64,000 nucleotides of DNA from Atherinomorus stipes (GCA_023101725.1 JALJCO010007877.1:248001-312000), one strand, 5' to 3'. Positions 38,055 to 51,300 are shown, counted from the first letter of the stretch. Notes: generated from the sequence alone by a model not told the origin. Program-made: numbers and translations.

Positions 38055-38851
38055 TGTTACAATCTTAAATGTATCTGTTTCAACTAAATCTTTTAAATTC
38101 CCCTTGCAGCTTTGTGGGGTTTCACAAAGACAATCCTGATTAATGTCAGTTAAGGAAACATTTGGCCTTAACTGACTTTTTTTTTTTTTTACTTAGTCAT
38201 TTCTGATGGCACAAGAGGAAAAGTCAGGGAATCAGCATCAAGAGTTACACGTCTGCACCAATTTTCTCCACAAAAGCTCATACAACTTGGTCTGATTCTA
38301 AGTGCCAGACAAATGACACTTACATCCTGAGTGCCATGCTTCTAAAATGGCAAGAAACCAGTTGAAACCCCTTCCCTCCATGCTGTAGCATTTGCCAAGT
38401 ATTCATGAATTGGCATTCAGTCTGAACTTGTAGACGCATGGCATCAGATCAGTGTCAGACTGCTTGGCCAAGTTTTGTGGAAAAGAGACACTTGTGCTCT
38501 CTGAGAAGAGAAAACTGTGAGTGGGGAGCACTCTGAGCCATCGCCACCAACAACGAGCACAGTCTCATATGTGCACACGTGTGAGTGCATTTGCGTGCCT
38601 TGAGTGGAGTAACACTATGAGCATCTAAGCATGAAGAGAGAAAAAAAAAAAAAGCCTTGGAGCTGTGAATGTTGCTCATGCGGAAAGACAAGAAGGAGAG
38701 TGAGAAGTGGAGGAAGGTGGGGAAAAGAAGGAGAAAATGTAGAAAACCAGACACAGCAGCATGTGTGGGATAATATGTTTGACACACCGCTTTTGGTCCC
38801 CAAATATATAAGGACCTTAGAGGGGAATATACCTCAGTACTTCTGAGGAAA
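38055..38851. other. intergenic, no gene seen
   Basis: Short frames only, with a poly(A) run at about 38640. No recognised element. Confidence 0.45.
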
Positions 38852-39205
38852 TGTTTTCAGCTTCATTCATTCATTCATTACACATTTCTGTACCACCTTT
38901 CCAGTTCAGGGTCACGGGGGTTGCTGGGGTCTATCAGGCGAGAGGCAGGGTACACCTTGTACAGGTCGCCAGTCTGTCGCAGGGCCAACACAGAGAGACA
39001 GACAACCATGCACACTCACATTCACACCTAGGGACAATTTAGAGTAACCAATTAACCTAAGCTGGAGTACCCGGAGAGAACGCACGCATACACAGGGAGA
39101 ACATGCAAATTCCATACAGGAAGTGTTGGAATTGCTCGAACTAGCAACCTTCTTACTGTGAGGCTGGGGTGCTAACCACCACGCTACCGTGCAGTCCATG
39201 TTGGC
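38852..39205 (-). mobile_element. tRNA-derived SINE (or related short retroposon), minus strand
   Basis: Read on the minus strand, a tRNA-like head carries GTGGTTAGCACC (A-box region) and CTAGTTCGAGCAATTCC (B-box region). The body contains the familiar teleost consensus blocks GGAGAACATGCAAATTC, GTACCCGGAGAGAAC (both legible on +) and GGTCGCCAGTCTGTCGCAGG. The tail is (AATG)n, seen on + as ATTCATTCATTCATTA at 38866-38881. Confidence 0.8.
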
Positions 39206-39552
39206 TGTTCGCGTGACTGCCGCGTTTCGCTTAACAGCACCATGGCATACGCAGCAACTGGATATCAGCTGATGAAGACACCATAGCTGATTCAGCAGAA
39301 AAACTCAAGAGGTCATTATCATAAGAAGCAAGAGAAAGAAAGAGAGAAAGGTTGATAGCAAGAGATAAGATGAGAGACAACATCAGACTGACTCTGCAGT
39401 CCTATTACAAGATGTAAGTAATGAGACTTCATTTGGGGGCTACAAAGTGAGAAAGTCCACCAAAGTTCAGTAGTACTACAAATAAATAATCATTGAATAA
39501 CCACATAAAAATTTAAACAACAATGATTAAATAGATGACCATAGGGAATTAC

Positions 39553-40094
39553 TTAAAGGTATAGTCCGAAGTTCCCGCGTAAAAAATAAACTTAAGACTA
39601 GAGCAAGTGAAATCCGTCTCAAACCCGCCTTTGGGCCTCTACTCCCGTGCCGTGGTGCGTTTGAAAGCAACTCTCTCTCCCCCTGCCTGTAATTCACTCT
39701 TTTGCATGGTTTTGGTGTGTTAGGGACATTTCTGGGTGGAGATTTCTGTTTATATCAGCAGCCAATGACAGAGCTAAGAGCATGACGCTGTGTGGAAATA
39801 AGCTCATGATTGGAGCAGACGCCAGTCACTCCAACTCTCGAAGGAAAAAGAAAGAAAGAAAGGAAACACTGTGGATGCACCGAAGAAAAGGTAAGAGCTT
39901 CAGATAATGCACTTTGGAAAACCAGGTTAATAATAGTTTGGCTTGTAGCCGCTTCTGAGCTCTGAAGGAGAAGCTTGAAGTTGAACAGGCTAGCTAGAAC
40001 GAGGCGGCCGTTAGCCTGAGAGGGAGGAGCGCTAAGTTTGAATACTGTTGTTTGCAAACAGAAACGCTGGAGGGACTTCGGACTCTACCTTTAA
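39553..40094. mobile_element. TTAA-flanked MITE, second family
   Basis: 542 bp between TTAA sites. The ends are TTAAAGGTATAGTCCGAAGT and the inverse of TTAAAGGTAGAGTCCGAAGT. The outermost TTAAAGGTAnAGT is shared with copies A-C of the other TTAA family, while the interiors differ. No coding capacity. Confidence 0.8.
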
Positions 40095-40254
40095 TAGGTG
40101 ATAATCCTCTATTTTAAACTTATGGTAGTACTAAACTCTATTGATATGTTTCATTGCCAGATATATTTAGTTTATTACCTCTGTAACCCAACATTACTCC
40201 ATTTCAAAACCTGTCCTTCCAAAAAGTATTATTTTCTTTGTAACTGACTAATTT

Positions 40255-40801
40255 TTAAAGGTACAGTATGTAAGATTTACTGACATCTAGTGGTAAAGAT
40301 GGGTATTTGAAAGAAAATATGTTTTCTTTCAAATGACTTCATATTCCAAGCACTGTTGTGAATGAATGGTGGCCGTTAGTGGCCAAAATTCTCCCAGACA
40401 TAAAGATGTTTTCATCTGTGAGTGGATCCAGAGGTCTAAGGTGTACTATGACTGTACTATGAGGAACTATTTTTAATGTCTTTTCAGGTATTACTTATCC
40501 CAAACAGTCTCTAACTCCCATGAAACAAAGCTGGTACAGCAGTTTGAAAGTTCAGAGGGTTCTCACTTCACACATTGTTTTGTCCATTAGCAGGGACACC
40601 ATATTAAAAATGGTGGAACAAATATGGCAGCCTCCATATGTGGACCGCCAGCAAGTAAATATAAATGACTCATTCTAAGAAAATAGACACATAACAGTTA
40701 TTCTAGTGCAGTAATTACACATCAATAAAAACAAAGCTTTGAATTATATATCACTTTTTTCTGCCATTGAGCTTTGATTTTTTGACAGACTGTACCTTTA
40801 A
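40255..40801 (+). mobile_element. TTAA-flanked non-autonomous element, copy B
   Basis: The ends are TTAAAGGTACAGTATGTAAG and GACTGTACCTTTAA. The whole length aligns with 49444-49993 and, inverted, with 11441-11937. It lies in intergenic DNA upstream of rbbp6. Confidence 0.85.
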
Positions 40802-42379
40802 AGTTTTCCTCTCTCAAATCAGTTCAGTGATAAAAGCTTCTTTTTCAGCTTAATTACTTAAAAATCCTCAAAATGGCATAAAATGTAAAAAAGAAAAAAT
40901 AAGTGTTGCTTAAAATTGAAAGTTTAAATATTCAAGCCACAAAACAGAAGACAAATAATTCACAATTCATGGTTTTAAGATGGCTTGGTGCCCTGATAAA
41001 GCAGGTAAGAATAGTCAATGATTACATCACAATAATGGCAAAAACTGTAAAGTAACCATGTCTATCTGTATGAATTTAGTAAACTGCGATCTTTATTGAG
41101 GACTTCTTCCTTTAAAAATCATCTTTATTAAGTCATTATAGCAATCTGCACAACTTGAGAAGGCATTTGATTCCACAATAGTAAATGATGAACATTTTTT
41201 GAAGAGAAAATATCAGCAAATTTCCTGGAATTTACACCTGCAAAATGAAGACATGAGCCAAACACTATTGAGTTAGCTATTATTATGCAGATAGAAAGAA
41301 ATGGAAACCATACCCATTGCAGTGCAATGTAAACATACGCAATGTGGTTCTTAGAGATTATATGCATTACTGCACTGTGTTTTACTAGAGTCAACATGGA
41401 GACTTTTCATTCTGTCAAGAAAAGAGAAAATTGCTGGCAAATTCACAAACAGTGGATTTAACTTATTGTATTTGAGTTTTGAGAGCGTTCCTAACAATTC
41501 TGATCTTCCAATAACACTTCCATTTCTGTCATTCATACGAGTTAATCTACGGTTTCCTCTCACTAAAAAGGTTTTTATAGTCACAAAGACTAAAAGATGT
41601 TCACATTTAAATATGTCAACCTGCATGCTATCCCACCACACACACACACACACACACATAAAACTGACGATGTAATTGTTTCCAAGCAGCTCTTTGATGG
41701 CTGAGTCACTGAACATATCCGGTATCATATCACGATAAGAAGAACATCAGTTTAAAGGCAGCAGCTGTTTCCTTTTTATCCTCTCCCTCTCTTTTTCCTT
41801 CTGCATCTCTCCATCCTCCCACTGCTTTCACAATGGTGCGCTAAGCCAGAGAAGATAGGGCAAATCCCTCCTCTGAGCAGAGCAGGCAGGAGGGAGAGAA
41901 ACTGAGGAGGAAGAGGGCTGAGTGCAGAACACTCGTCTGCATCTGTCCTTTCCCTCCCTTCATTTATCTGAATCCAGCCAATCAGTTTGCAGTCAGTTGC
42001 AGCTAGCTTCTGACTGATGTGTGTTACAGTCCTGCTTCAGATGCTTTTTGTTTGCTCTCCTGTTTCATTTTGCATCTCAAAATGCACTTCATCATCTTTA
42101 CCTCTGCTGTTAGTATGGCAACGAGGCGGCAATGAGCTCATTTAGATGGAAGAAAGAGATGGACACCGTTGTCATGACTATGCACTGAAGCTGTGGTCAG
42201 TTAGCTTAGCCTAGCATAGGGAGTGGAAACAGACTGTCTGGCTAACACATTCAAAGTTCATCAGAAAAGGGCTTTGGCTGCAAAGCAGATTGTGGAGATT
42301 CAAAGTTTTTCTTTCAAGAAAATCTGGCTCAATCAGTCCTCTTATCAACTTTCACTCAAGAAGTTGAGAATGTTCTTTA
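40802..42379. other. intergenic, no gene seen
   Basis: Includes a (CA)n run at 41636-41658. No exon or mobile element recognised. Confidence 0.45.
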
Positions 42380-42918
42380 AATCAATTCATTTTCTGACGC
42401 TTATCCAGGGCCGGGTCATGAGGAAAACTTTGGGATGATGCATTCCCATGTCAGCAGTGAGATATAATCTTGCTTGTGATTCCTTGATCTGCCACAAGGA
42501 CCCTGGAAGCTGTCTGACCAGTCCAAAAGTCATACCCAAACCAACTCAGCTGGCTCCTTTAGATATAGAGGAGCAGTACTCTACTCTGAGCTCCTCCCAG
42601 GTAGCTCGCTACCATGGATGAGAGATTGGAACATCGCTTGTCTGATTAATTAAGTCTCACCTTTTGGCTTCATGCCCTCTTTCCCACAACAGACCAGTAC
42701 AACATTCAAATCTGATCTACTGCCTGCTCTGTTTTACCAACAAGAACAAACCAAGGGATACTTGAATTCTTACATTTGAGACACTCTCCAAACCTGGGGT
42801 GAGTATGCTTTCTGACATGAAGACCTGACCTGGCCTGACAGTATCAGACTTTGAGATGCTGCTTCATACTCAGCTGATAACTGTCTTACTGCCCGCTGGA
42901 GGTCTCCTCATGATCAGT
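42380..42918 (-). mobile_element. Rex3/RTE-like LINE 3' fragment, antisense
   Basis: The + strand shows the family's antisense text: CGCTTATCCAGGGCCGGGTC, then AACTCAGCTGGCTCCTTTAG, GAGCTCCTCCCAGG, ACAACAGACCAGTACAAC and GAGGTCTCCTCATG. The first blocks match the inverse of 31800-31900 in the LINE copy at 31140-32101. It is heavily diverged and carries no open frame. Confidence 0.75.
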
Positions 42919-43294
42919 GAAATGAAATGAGAAATACTTTATTAATCCCAGATGGATATTCAATGTAGTAGGAGTTGTTTTTTGTTTTTTTTTTTCCAAC
43001 AATAAAACATGTTCCAGAGGCTGCCGGCTGCTGATAGGAATGATCTTCTATACCTTTCCATCACATAGTGGACCTGAAGAAGCCTCTCATTGAACACACT
43101 CTGTTGTTTCTTTGCGGTGTTGTGGAGAGGGTGTGAAGAATTCTCCATCATCTTCAGCAGCTTGTGCAACATTCTGTTTTGGAAAGGCCAATAAGTCCAC
43201 ATCATCAATTGGAGTCAATCAAGCCAACAGGGCAACATCAACTGCAAATAAGGTTTATTACCGGAAATGGTGAGGGTAGCTTTAGGAGGAGGAG
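42919..43294. repeat. probable retroposon-derived fragment
   Basis: Begins AAATACTTTATTAATCCCAGAT, a motif common at the ends of teleost retroposons, and continues with GATCTTCTATACCTTTCCATC-like sequence that I recall as repetitive but cannot name. Confidence 0.35.
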
Positions 43295-43330
43295 GGGATG
43301 GATGGATGGATGGATGGATGGATGGATGGA
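43295..43330. repeat. (GGAT)n microsatellite
   Basis: About nine GGAT units, possibly a former LINE tail, although no LINE body adjoins it. Confidence 0.9.
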
Positions 43331-43502
43331 CAATCTGAACAATGATAATCAAGCAGTCCAAATTAATCTTTAGAATGTGGTTGTAAATAAATCACAGTAA
43401 AATGAACAGAAAAAATTTAAAAAATTACCAACCAAGACATCATGTAGGAGATGGTGGAATACAGATATCTGTGCTTTATAATAAAAATGACAGTACTGTT
43501 TT

Positions 43503-43507
43503 TATTA

Positions 43508-43548
<41 letters not shown>

Positions 43549-43549
43549 T
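43503..43549. repeat. (ATT)n microsatellite
   Basis: About 15 ATT units with one TTG interruption. Confidence 0.9.
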
Positions 43550-44700
43550 ATTTATAATTAAATTCAAATAAGAGATGAGCGCGTTTCTATCATGGCTATG
43601 TGGTCAGACGGTTCACTGTATGATACAGGTATGACAAGCAGCATTATAAATGGTACTTTGTCTCCCTCTAGTGGATTATTCAGATTACACACTAACAACT
43701 ATAGTCGGAAATTATGTTGTAACTGAGCTGCATTCTTTTGTCAGAAACACTAAATCAAATTGTGGTAATTTAAAACTAAATGTGTCTTTCTGTGGCTCGA
43801 CTGCTTTGGACTATGATTCCTGCTGGTATTCAAATGCAATTTAAAATGTAAATATTTATTCATGTAAACGTTAAGAAGAAATATGCCAGTCATGGTGGAT
43901 ATGTAATCTTTATTAGGTGTCAATGTGGTGTTCCCGTCGGGTCTGTCTTTAGCCCCCAGAGCCCAAACAGGTGCACCGCCTGGAAAAAAGAAAAAAAAAG
44001 AAAAAAAAGAAAGAAAAAAAAAAAGATGCATTCAAGTGTCATAAGAAAAAGTACAACTTGGCTTCATATAACACAAGGAGCATAAAAGATGGTTTATTTG
44101 ATTTAGTTTTATGTTGTTTCATAATCATATTGAATGTTAAACTCCCATTTGATGTTATTTTTGTGTCTTTGCTTTTCGTAACCTTTGTTTGGATTACCTT
44201 CACACGGTTAGGCTACACAAAGCACATTTGTTGAGTAGGCTACTTAGTAGCCTCAGTATCCCACAGCTGATTTGGTTTAAGCTGCTTCTTCTTAACAAGC
44301 TGTCGTCTTTGTGGACAATTTTTCTTATAAAGAAACGATTGGCTATAAGTTAGTAAGTTAGAAATGCTGTATTGTAAAATAACAAAATAACATTTGAGTT
44401 TTAATAATACACATAAACTCAAGATAACGTGACAGTTTTTATTTTTTCAAATGATTATATTAGAAATAATAAAGAATGTCCCGATTTTTTTACCAGTGCC
44501 ATTTCAGGTTGAATTGACTTAAAATCTTATCTTGAATAAACAAAATTCTGTCCTTGAAACATAGCCAGTGCGAAACCACTTTCAGTCCAGCTTTTATCAG
44601 TTTAATCTATTAAAAATGTCCACGTCAATATAAATTTGTGAGCTTTGCTATAAATTCCACCAGTATTTTCTTATTCAAACTCTCCTATTACGATCAAGTT
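43550..44700. other. intergenic, no gene seen
   Basis: AT-rich DNA with a poly(A)-rich run at about 43985-44023. No exon recognised. Confidence 0.45.
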
Positions 44701-45177
44701 AAAGCAAATTGCAAATGTGACTCAGAAGTTTGAGTGTGCGGAGGTGCCGTGAACGCAGCAGGAGATGGTGCGTGCACCGTGCTGACGAGCCGTTGCTTGT
44801 GGAAACAGCTGGTGGTTTCTGTCAGCGAGCTGTTCGGATTGAAAGGAGTATCAGCGCGATTAAAAGTTCAAATGAGGCTCGAAACTTAGTGAATACGTTT
44901 TGCATGGACTTTCTGCTCCTGTTTCACCTGAAGCCGGGAAATGTCATCATGTGAACGCCGCTTTCTCAGGCAGCTGTTAATTAACGACCTGGCGTGTTCA
45001 TGGTAGACCCAACGCTCGGCGCAACCGGCTGCTAACGTCAGCTAGCTAACTTACTGCTCTTATAGCAGTTACCGAGACTCAGACTTTTTTGTTTATTTTT
45101 TCTTTTTGTCAGTACAGCAGAGCTGTCAGTTTAGTGTTGTCTGACCGTCCTGGAGCAAGGTTTTACTGAGTTTGAAC
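44701..45177 (+). promoter_or_regulatory. rbbp6: probable rbbp6 promoter and 5' UTR
   Basis: Relative to the AT-rich surroundings this stretch is richer in G+C and CpG (for example GGTGCCGTGAACGCAGCAGG and CCAACGCTCGGCGCAACCGG). It leads directly into the ATG, as expected of a housekeeping CpG-type promoter. No TATA box stands out. The transcription start cannot be placed. Confidence 0.5.
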
Positions 45178-45343
45178 ATGACTCATATTCATTATAAATT
45201 CTCCTCTAATCTCAACCACAACACGGTGGTTTTTGACAGTCCGCACGTCACGCTGAATGACCTGAAGAGGCAGATCATGGGCAGGGAGAAGCTCCGAGCC
45301 GCGGACTGCGACTTGCAGATCACAAATGCACAGACCAAAGAAG
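45178..45343 (+). CDS. rbbp6: rbbp6 exon 1 (DWNN, first part)
   Basis: 55 codons plus one base, from ATG to donor GGTAAAAA. It encodes MTHIHYKFSSNLNHNTV and GREKLRAADCDLQITNAQ, the hallmark of the DWNN domain. An in-frame TTG lies six bases upstream but ATG is preferred. Confidence 0.96.
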
Positions 45344-48300
45344 GTAAAAAAAAAAAAAAAAAACGAAGCATATGTGTGGAGTGATAGCAGTGTGTTTTTC
45401 TTTGCAGCTGTGTGACAGTTGACAGTTAAAACTTTGGAAGAATGCACGTGGTTCTGGTTTGACAGCTGTCTGGTGAGAGGGGTTTGCGTCACCCCTTTCA
45501 GGTTGACGGGGGTCCAGAAAAGTCAAGCCTGGACAAAAGGGTGTAATGAATGGGGCACATTCCTGCTGCATTTACGCTTCATGCCCCTTATTAAAAGGCC
45601 TGATCAGTGTCAGTGCCATGCATGTGCAAGCCCTCGCAGAGATGTTGGTTAAAAATAGCAAAGGTAGAACTGCAGGCTGGATCTGAAGGCTAAAGGGGAC
45701 AACAGAAAATGTAACACATACATCTGCAGTTTTAGCTAGCCATTGAAACGTGTGAACATAAATGGAAATAAAGTGTATAAGCTTAACTAGCAGGAAAGTT
45801 AGTATTTGGTCTGATCAGCTTTATTTTTCACCACTCTCTGAAGAAACCTTGTCATTTCTTTAGTTTTCAGGTTCTCCAGACTTTTTCAGTAATATTTCAA
45901 AGTCCTTCTTTGGATGGTTTCAGCCTTTTCTCCAATTCTGTCAAGAGGACCTCACACAGCTTTAATAAAGTTTAGAAATCAACTTTGAGAGGATTCATCA
46001 GCTTGTCATTTGGCGTGTCTAGCCCTTTGTCTTTAGTTCCCCTCCTTAAAGTAGCACATGTAACTTTCTGACCTTAAAGATACATGTTTCAGCTTGTTAT
46101 GATGCAACACTGATATTTATTGTGAACATTCCTGGAGACGTCATCGCCCCGCAGCATCCTGAGGCTGAGAAACTGCACCCACAACTTTTCTTTAAGGACG
46201 CTGTGACGCTTTGCAGTTGGGTTTCGCCTTGCTCACCGTGCCTCATGCTAGCAAATGGATATCAACACACTGGCTGTTTTTGAATTTACATTGTGGCTGA
46301 TTTATCAAAGAAACACGAGGACATTTTCAGAGGGAAAGAAAGGGAAGGGGACGGAGCGAGAGTCAACAGATGGATGCTGAATTTGCCTTCGTTAGGGGGA
46401 TGCTTCACCCAGAAAATCTTCATTAGTGTTTCTTTTAGAATGGCTTCCATAGAAACCATTTCCGATGGGACTTCAGGGAACGGTGGATGGATCAAAGCTG
46501 ATGCATCTCTCAGGTATCACATCCAGTTTTTTTGTGAGAGGGGTGGGTGTGACCATTCCACCCTTCAAAAACTCCCTTTCATGCTGCACAGATGAGGCAA
46601 GCGGCAACATCTGGACCACTTTCTGATCCAGACCGGCTGCAGCACTGCAGGTTTCGGACATAGTCGGTGACATCACTCCTCTAAAATGATGAAAGCCTCT
46701 ATAGTGAATTGCAGAAATACTTCCAGAATTATTCAACACGTGGGCACAGTATCGCTACTAACTAGCTCAATTAACAACTGGGCATAAAAAGAGCTTTTCA
46801 CATAGACGGACACCTCTGTGCTTTACAGACCCAGCCAAAAACCGATTTCAGATTGCCTCTGAAGAGACTCTGCCTCAAGAACAAGCATGAATCCATCATG
46901 GAAATCCCTACATGGGCTAAAACACTTCCAGAAATCCTTGTCTGTGACCACAGGTTAATTCTCCATCCACAGCTTGAATATACAGAGGCAAAGGGGAAAA
47001 CTATTCTTTGGTCAGTTGATTGAAATTAGAAATTCTTCATGGAAATGATTAAAAGTGCATCTTTGGGGCTGCAGAAGAGTTTCCATCCAGCTTGTTCTCA
47101 GCTCTTAGTTCTAAAACCTACATGGTATTGTAAATACCTGTGGGACTGGCACCATCGATGCTGGACTGATTTTAGAGTAGATGCCTCCCACTCAGACAGC
47201 TGTCACATTTCAGCAGGACAACGCTATATTGGCGGACCAGATCTTTTCCCAGTTGGTGCAAAATACAACAGAGAAGGTCCTGAGTCACACAAGAACTGGA
47301 CAATGTTCCTCAACCAAAGTTCCAGTAACTGGTCCCCTCACTTCTCTGGTTTTTTGCCGTTGAAAGAGGGAATGCTTCACATTGTCCTATCCTATATGTT
47401 GCAATGTGTTGGCGCCATCATGTTCAAGATTTCATGAGAAATTAGAATCTCTCGCTCAAGACTATTGCACAATACCGTGGGCTGCACCGGCAGACTCGAC
47501 AAAAGAGAGGGGTGGTGCAGACTAAACGCATCTATTACCAGTAAGTGATACGCATCACCTTAGATTGTGTCAACATCCTGCTGATCAGCTTTAAAACCCT
47601 CATAAGCTCAGTAATTACTTTTTCTCAGAAAGTATAGCACAGTGGAGGGAAACACCCTTTCACACATGATTCAGAGATTAGAGTTGGAAATAAGAGAAAA
47701 GACAAAGTTTGCATTTAAGGACCACTGGAGTTATGTTCATGTTCTCCTGAACTTTGCTTTCATTCACTGTCACAAAGTTGTTTCTGTTTGTGTGTAATGC
47801 AAATAAAACGCTTTCATCTGTTTCCCTCAGAGTACACAGGCAATGAAGATCTGATCCCAAAAGGCTCCTCTGTCATTGTCAGGAGAATCCCCATCATTGG
47901 AGTCAAGCCCAGCTCAAGTAACAAGACCAAGACCCACAACACGTAAGTGTGTATTTTAGGCTTTTGCAGTTGAATTTCCTCACTGTTATTATTGCTCATT
48001 TTCCTGCAATCTTATACTCCACCCTACCTGAGCAAACTGAAAACTGCCACCTACAAGTCTACCTTTAGTTGTGTAATGCTACACTCGGACACTCCCCAAA
48101 CATTATGGTAACTCTACACAGCCAGCCGATGCTAGTCAAACACTTTCTCGTCGTATTTCCACGATGAGAATAGGAACACACTCTGGGATTACTTTGATAT
48201 TAGCAGGGCTTTCATAAGAGAGAGCTGTATATGAGTAGAACAGACTGGTAGTCATGTGATTGGCCCCAGCAGCACCGTGCAGACCAGGAGAAGGATCTGA

Positions 48301-51300
48301 GGCCGAAGCAGCAGCAGTGCAGCATTGTTGACAAGATTAAATGCAGAAAATGAATGAACAAGCTAAGCAGTTCCAACAAAGGGCTTACCTCAAAATGTCT
48401 TTTATTGAGACATTTTTTGAACACTGGTTAGTTTCTTTGGGTCATTATAAGAAGGATTTATGAGCCAGTTTTAATGTTTATATGTAATAATTTTATATGT
48501 TTGAACAGTTATTGGCTCGTTATGGTAAAGAATTATTTTAAAGTGATTCTACATTAATAAAGACAGATATGAATACTATATTGTGAGTTATTGTGAGGAC
48601 GGTTCAGGTTTTACCTTCAGGTCAGGTTCATCCCAGATATGATAATTTTTACTTCATATCATGTTTTCTATCTTGTGTGAGAGATAATAGGTGTTTCCAT
48701 TTTGCTGAAGTGAGTTTCTACTCTGGGGAATGTAATTCAAGTATACTTGAGATTTATTTATTTTTATAATATTTTGGGTTTCGGTTTTAAAGGAAATTCA
48801 GTTTTAAAGCTCATTCATTTGCAAGGCTTGTGCTCTGCAAGGTGGGGCTGTCCCAATCAGATACCCATATCGGATATTGGGTCGATATTGGTTAAAAAAA
48901 CATTGATCAGATTGGAATGTGTCAAAATTTGCAGATCCATGACATACATTCCAGCTTTTCTTTCTAGCACTTTTTCTTGATTGAGTCCTAATTTATTTGT
49001 AATTATTTAATATATTATGTTTGTAGGGCAAGATTTCATCATAATTAGGGCTGAGCGATATGGACCAAATATCATATCTCGATATATTTGTTTTAGATGA
49101 TGATATACAATATATACCGGTATTTTTACCCTAATTTGTCTGAACGTTTCATTGCATGTCAAACACCTGTTTTTTAGTACTGACACATGTTTAGTGTATA
49201 GCTCCACTTTAGAGATGGAATTGACAAAACACTGGTTAGAAATGTTTATTAGATCAAAATAATTCAAGATAGCTGGCTGACCATTTATTATTTCGTTGTA
49301 CAAGTCTTGGGGAGGACTGTCTTCCAGACAGATGGTTTAAATAATCAGGTGACGCCTAGCTAGAGCATCTTCTGTTCTTATCAGGGCAAGTGGGTTGGTC
49401 GAGGTGCAGCTGGGTCATTACAAATGAATAAAACAAAGACATTTTAAAGGTACAGTATGTAAGAATTACTGACATCTAGTCGTAAAGATGGGCATTTGAA
49501 AGAAAATATGTTTTCTTTCAAATGACTTCATATTCCAAGCACTGTTGTGAATGTATGGTGGCCGTTAGTGGCCAAAATTCTCCCAGACATAAAGATGTTT
49601 TCATCTGTGAGTGGATCCAGTGGTCTCAGGTGTAGCTATGACCGAACTATGAGTAACTATTTTTAATGTCTTTTCAGGTATTACTTATCCCAAACAGTCT
49701 CTAACTACCATTAAACAAAGCTGGTTCAGCAGTTTTACAGTTCAGAGGATTCTCACTTCACAAACATTGTTTTGTTCATTCAGGGATACCGTAGTAAAAA
49801 TGGTGGAACAAATATGGCAGCCTCCATATCTGCATCGCCCAGCAAGTAGATATAAATGACTCATTCTAAGAAAATAAACATGTAACAGTTGTTCTAGTGC
49901 AGCGATTACACATATATAGAAACGTAGTTTTGAATTATACATCACATTTTTCTGCCACTGACCTTTGATTTTTTTACATACTGTACCTTTTAACAGCTAA
50001 TATCGTGATATAATGGTCAATCTGAATATCATATCTCCCTCTTCGTCATGCCGGTAGATCACCCAGCCCTAATCATAGCCATTAGTAAATGATAAATGGG
50101 TCGTTTTTTCCTCATATTTACTGTTATGAACTTATTTCATCAACTTGTTAAACGGGGGTTTATAGAGGTGAGTTTTGTGGCTAAGTATCTATATCGGGCA
50201 TCAGTTGATACTTTACCTGTGGTATGTATTGGAAGTGAAAAAGTGGGATCAGGACAGCCCTACTGCAGGATTAGAGCTACATGTAATGCTCAACTACTGT
50301 ATTTTTTCATCCTTCAAACTGGTCATTTTCTCTGGTGAGAGAAAATGGATGTGGATGGTCATTTTCTCTGGTGAGAGAAAATGACCAGAACAACAACATG
50401 GACACATGTTTTGAGTAGAGACTTCAGGAGACCCCCCACTATCCACACCTTCATGATGTAGTGTAGACCGATTAAATGCTCATACGTTTCAGGGGGCACA
50501 GTTGACCCAAAAACTATTATAAATTGAGCTACATGTACTTTCTGCCGAGACAGCATGGGTTAATGCACACAGACACTGCATACTCATCCTTAACAATCAT
50601 GCAGGTAGACAAGGTGAAGCAGCTGAGTTCTTGGCAGTCATTTTTATGCCCCTGCTCCTCCTTTTTTTTTTTTTTTTTTTTTTTTTTTTCTTTAATCACA
50701 TTTTCTGTCTGGACTACACATATTGGGTAAAGTCTAAAAGAAGTCAAGTTTAAGCTTTTGATTGAGTCTCTTTTTTCCTGTTTTATTATTCCTTAACAAA
50801 CAGGAAGCAAAATCTACTTTTACAAAGCTAAAGCTAATCTAACATCCACACAACTCCTCAGTTTGAGTTCAAATCATGGAAATATCCTGCAGAGATTGTC
50901 TTTCCTCATTCTGCTCTAAGTATGTAAAACCCATCCTCTGGTAAAGATCAGAAATGTTTTCTTTCTGTGTTTCAGTGAGCGATCAGAAGTCCACGGTCAC
51001 CACGCCTTTGGAGCCAGCAGAGCTGTACGTAGCCAAACAAAATCTCACAGCACTTTGCCCACAGCTCCACAATACACACATTTTTCACCCTGTACTTAAA
51101 AAAATCTCTTAATATGAGCTGTGCTTCTGTTAAAATGCTGTGTTGCCCAGACATGGACACAAAATGCATGTTAAAAGCTGGTCCCTGCTGTCAAACAACA
51201 TGACATGGAGCATAAAATATCTGATTATGGTCTAACTGGTTTACACGATTGAATCCTTTGCCAGGAGAGAATTTATTTTCCCTTTTAGTTCCTTTGCTAT

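Larger units (their letters stand above)
48843..50262. mobile_element. outer hAT-like MITE of a three-level nest, rbbp6 intron 2
   Basis: The ends are GGGCTGTCCCAATCAGAT and the inverse of TAGGGCTGTCCTGATCCC. The flanking octamers CTGCAAGG and CTGCAGGA agree at 6 of 8 positions. The arms contain ATATCGG motifs typical of teleost hAT MITEs. It is interrupted by the element at 49046-50071. Confidence 0.75.
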
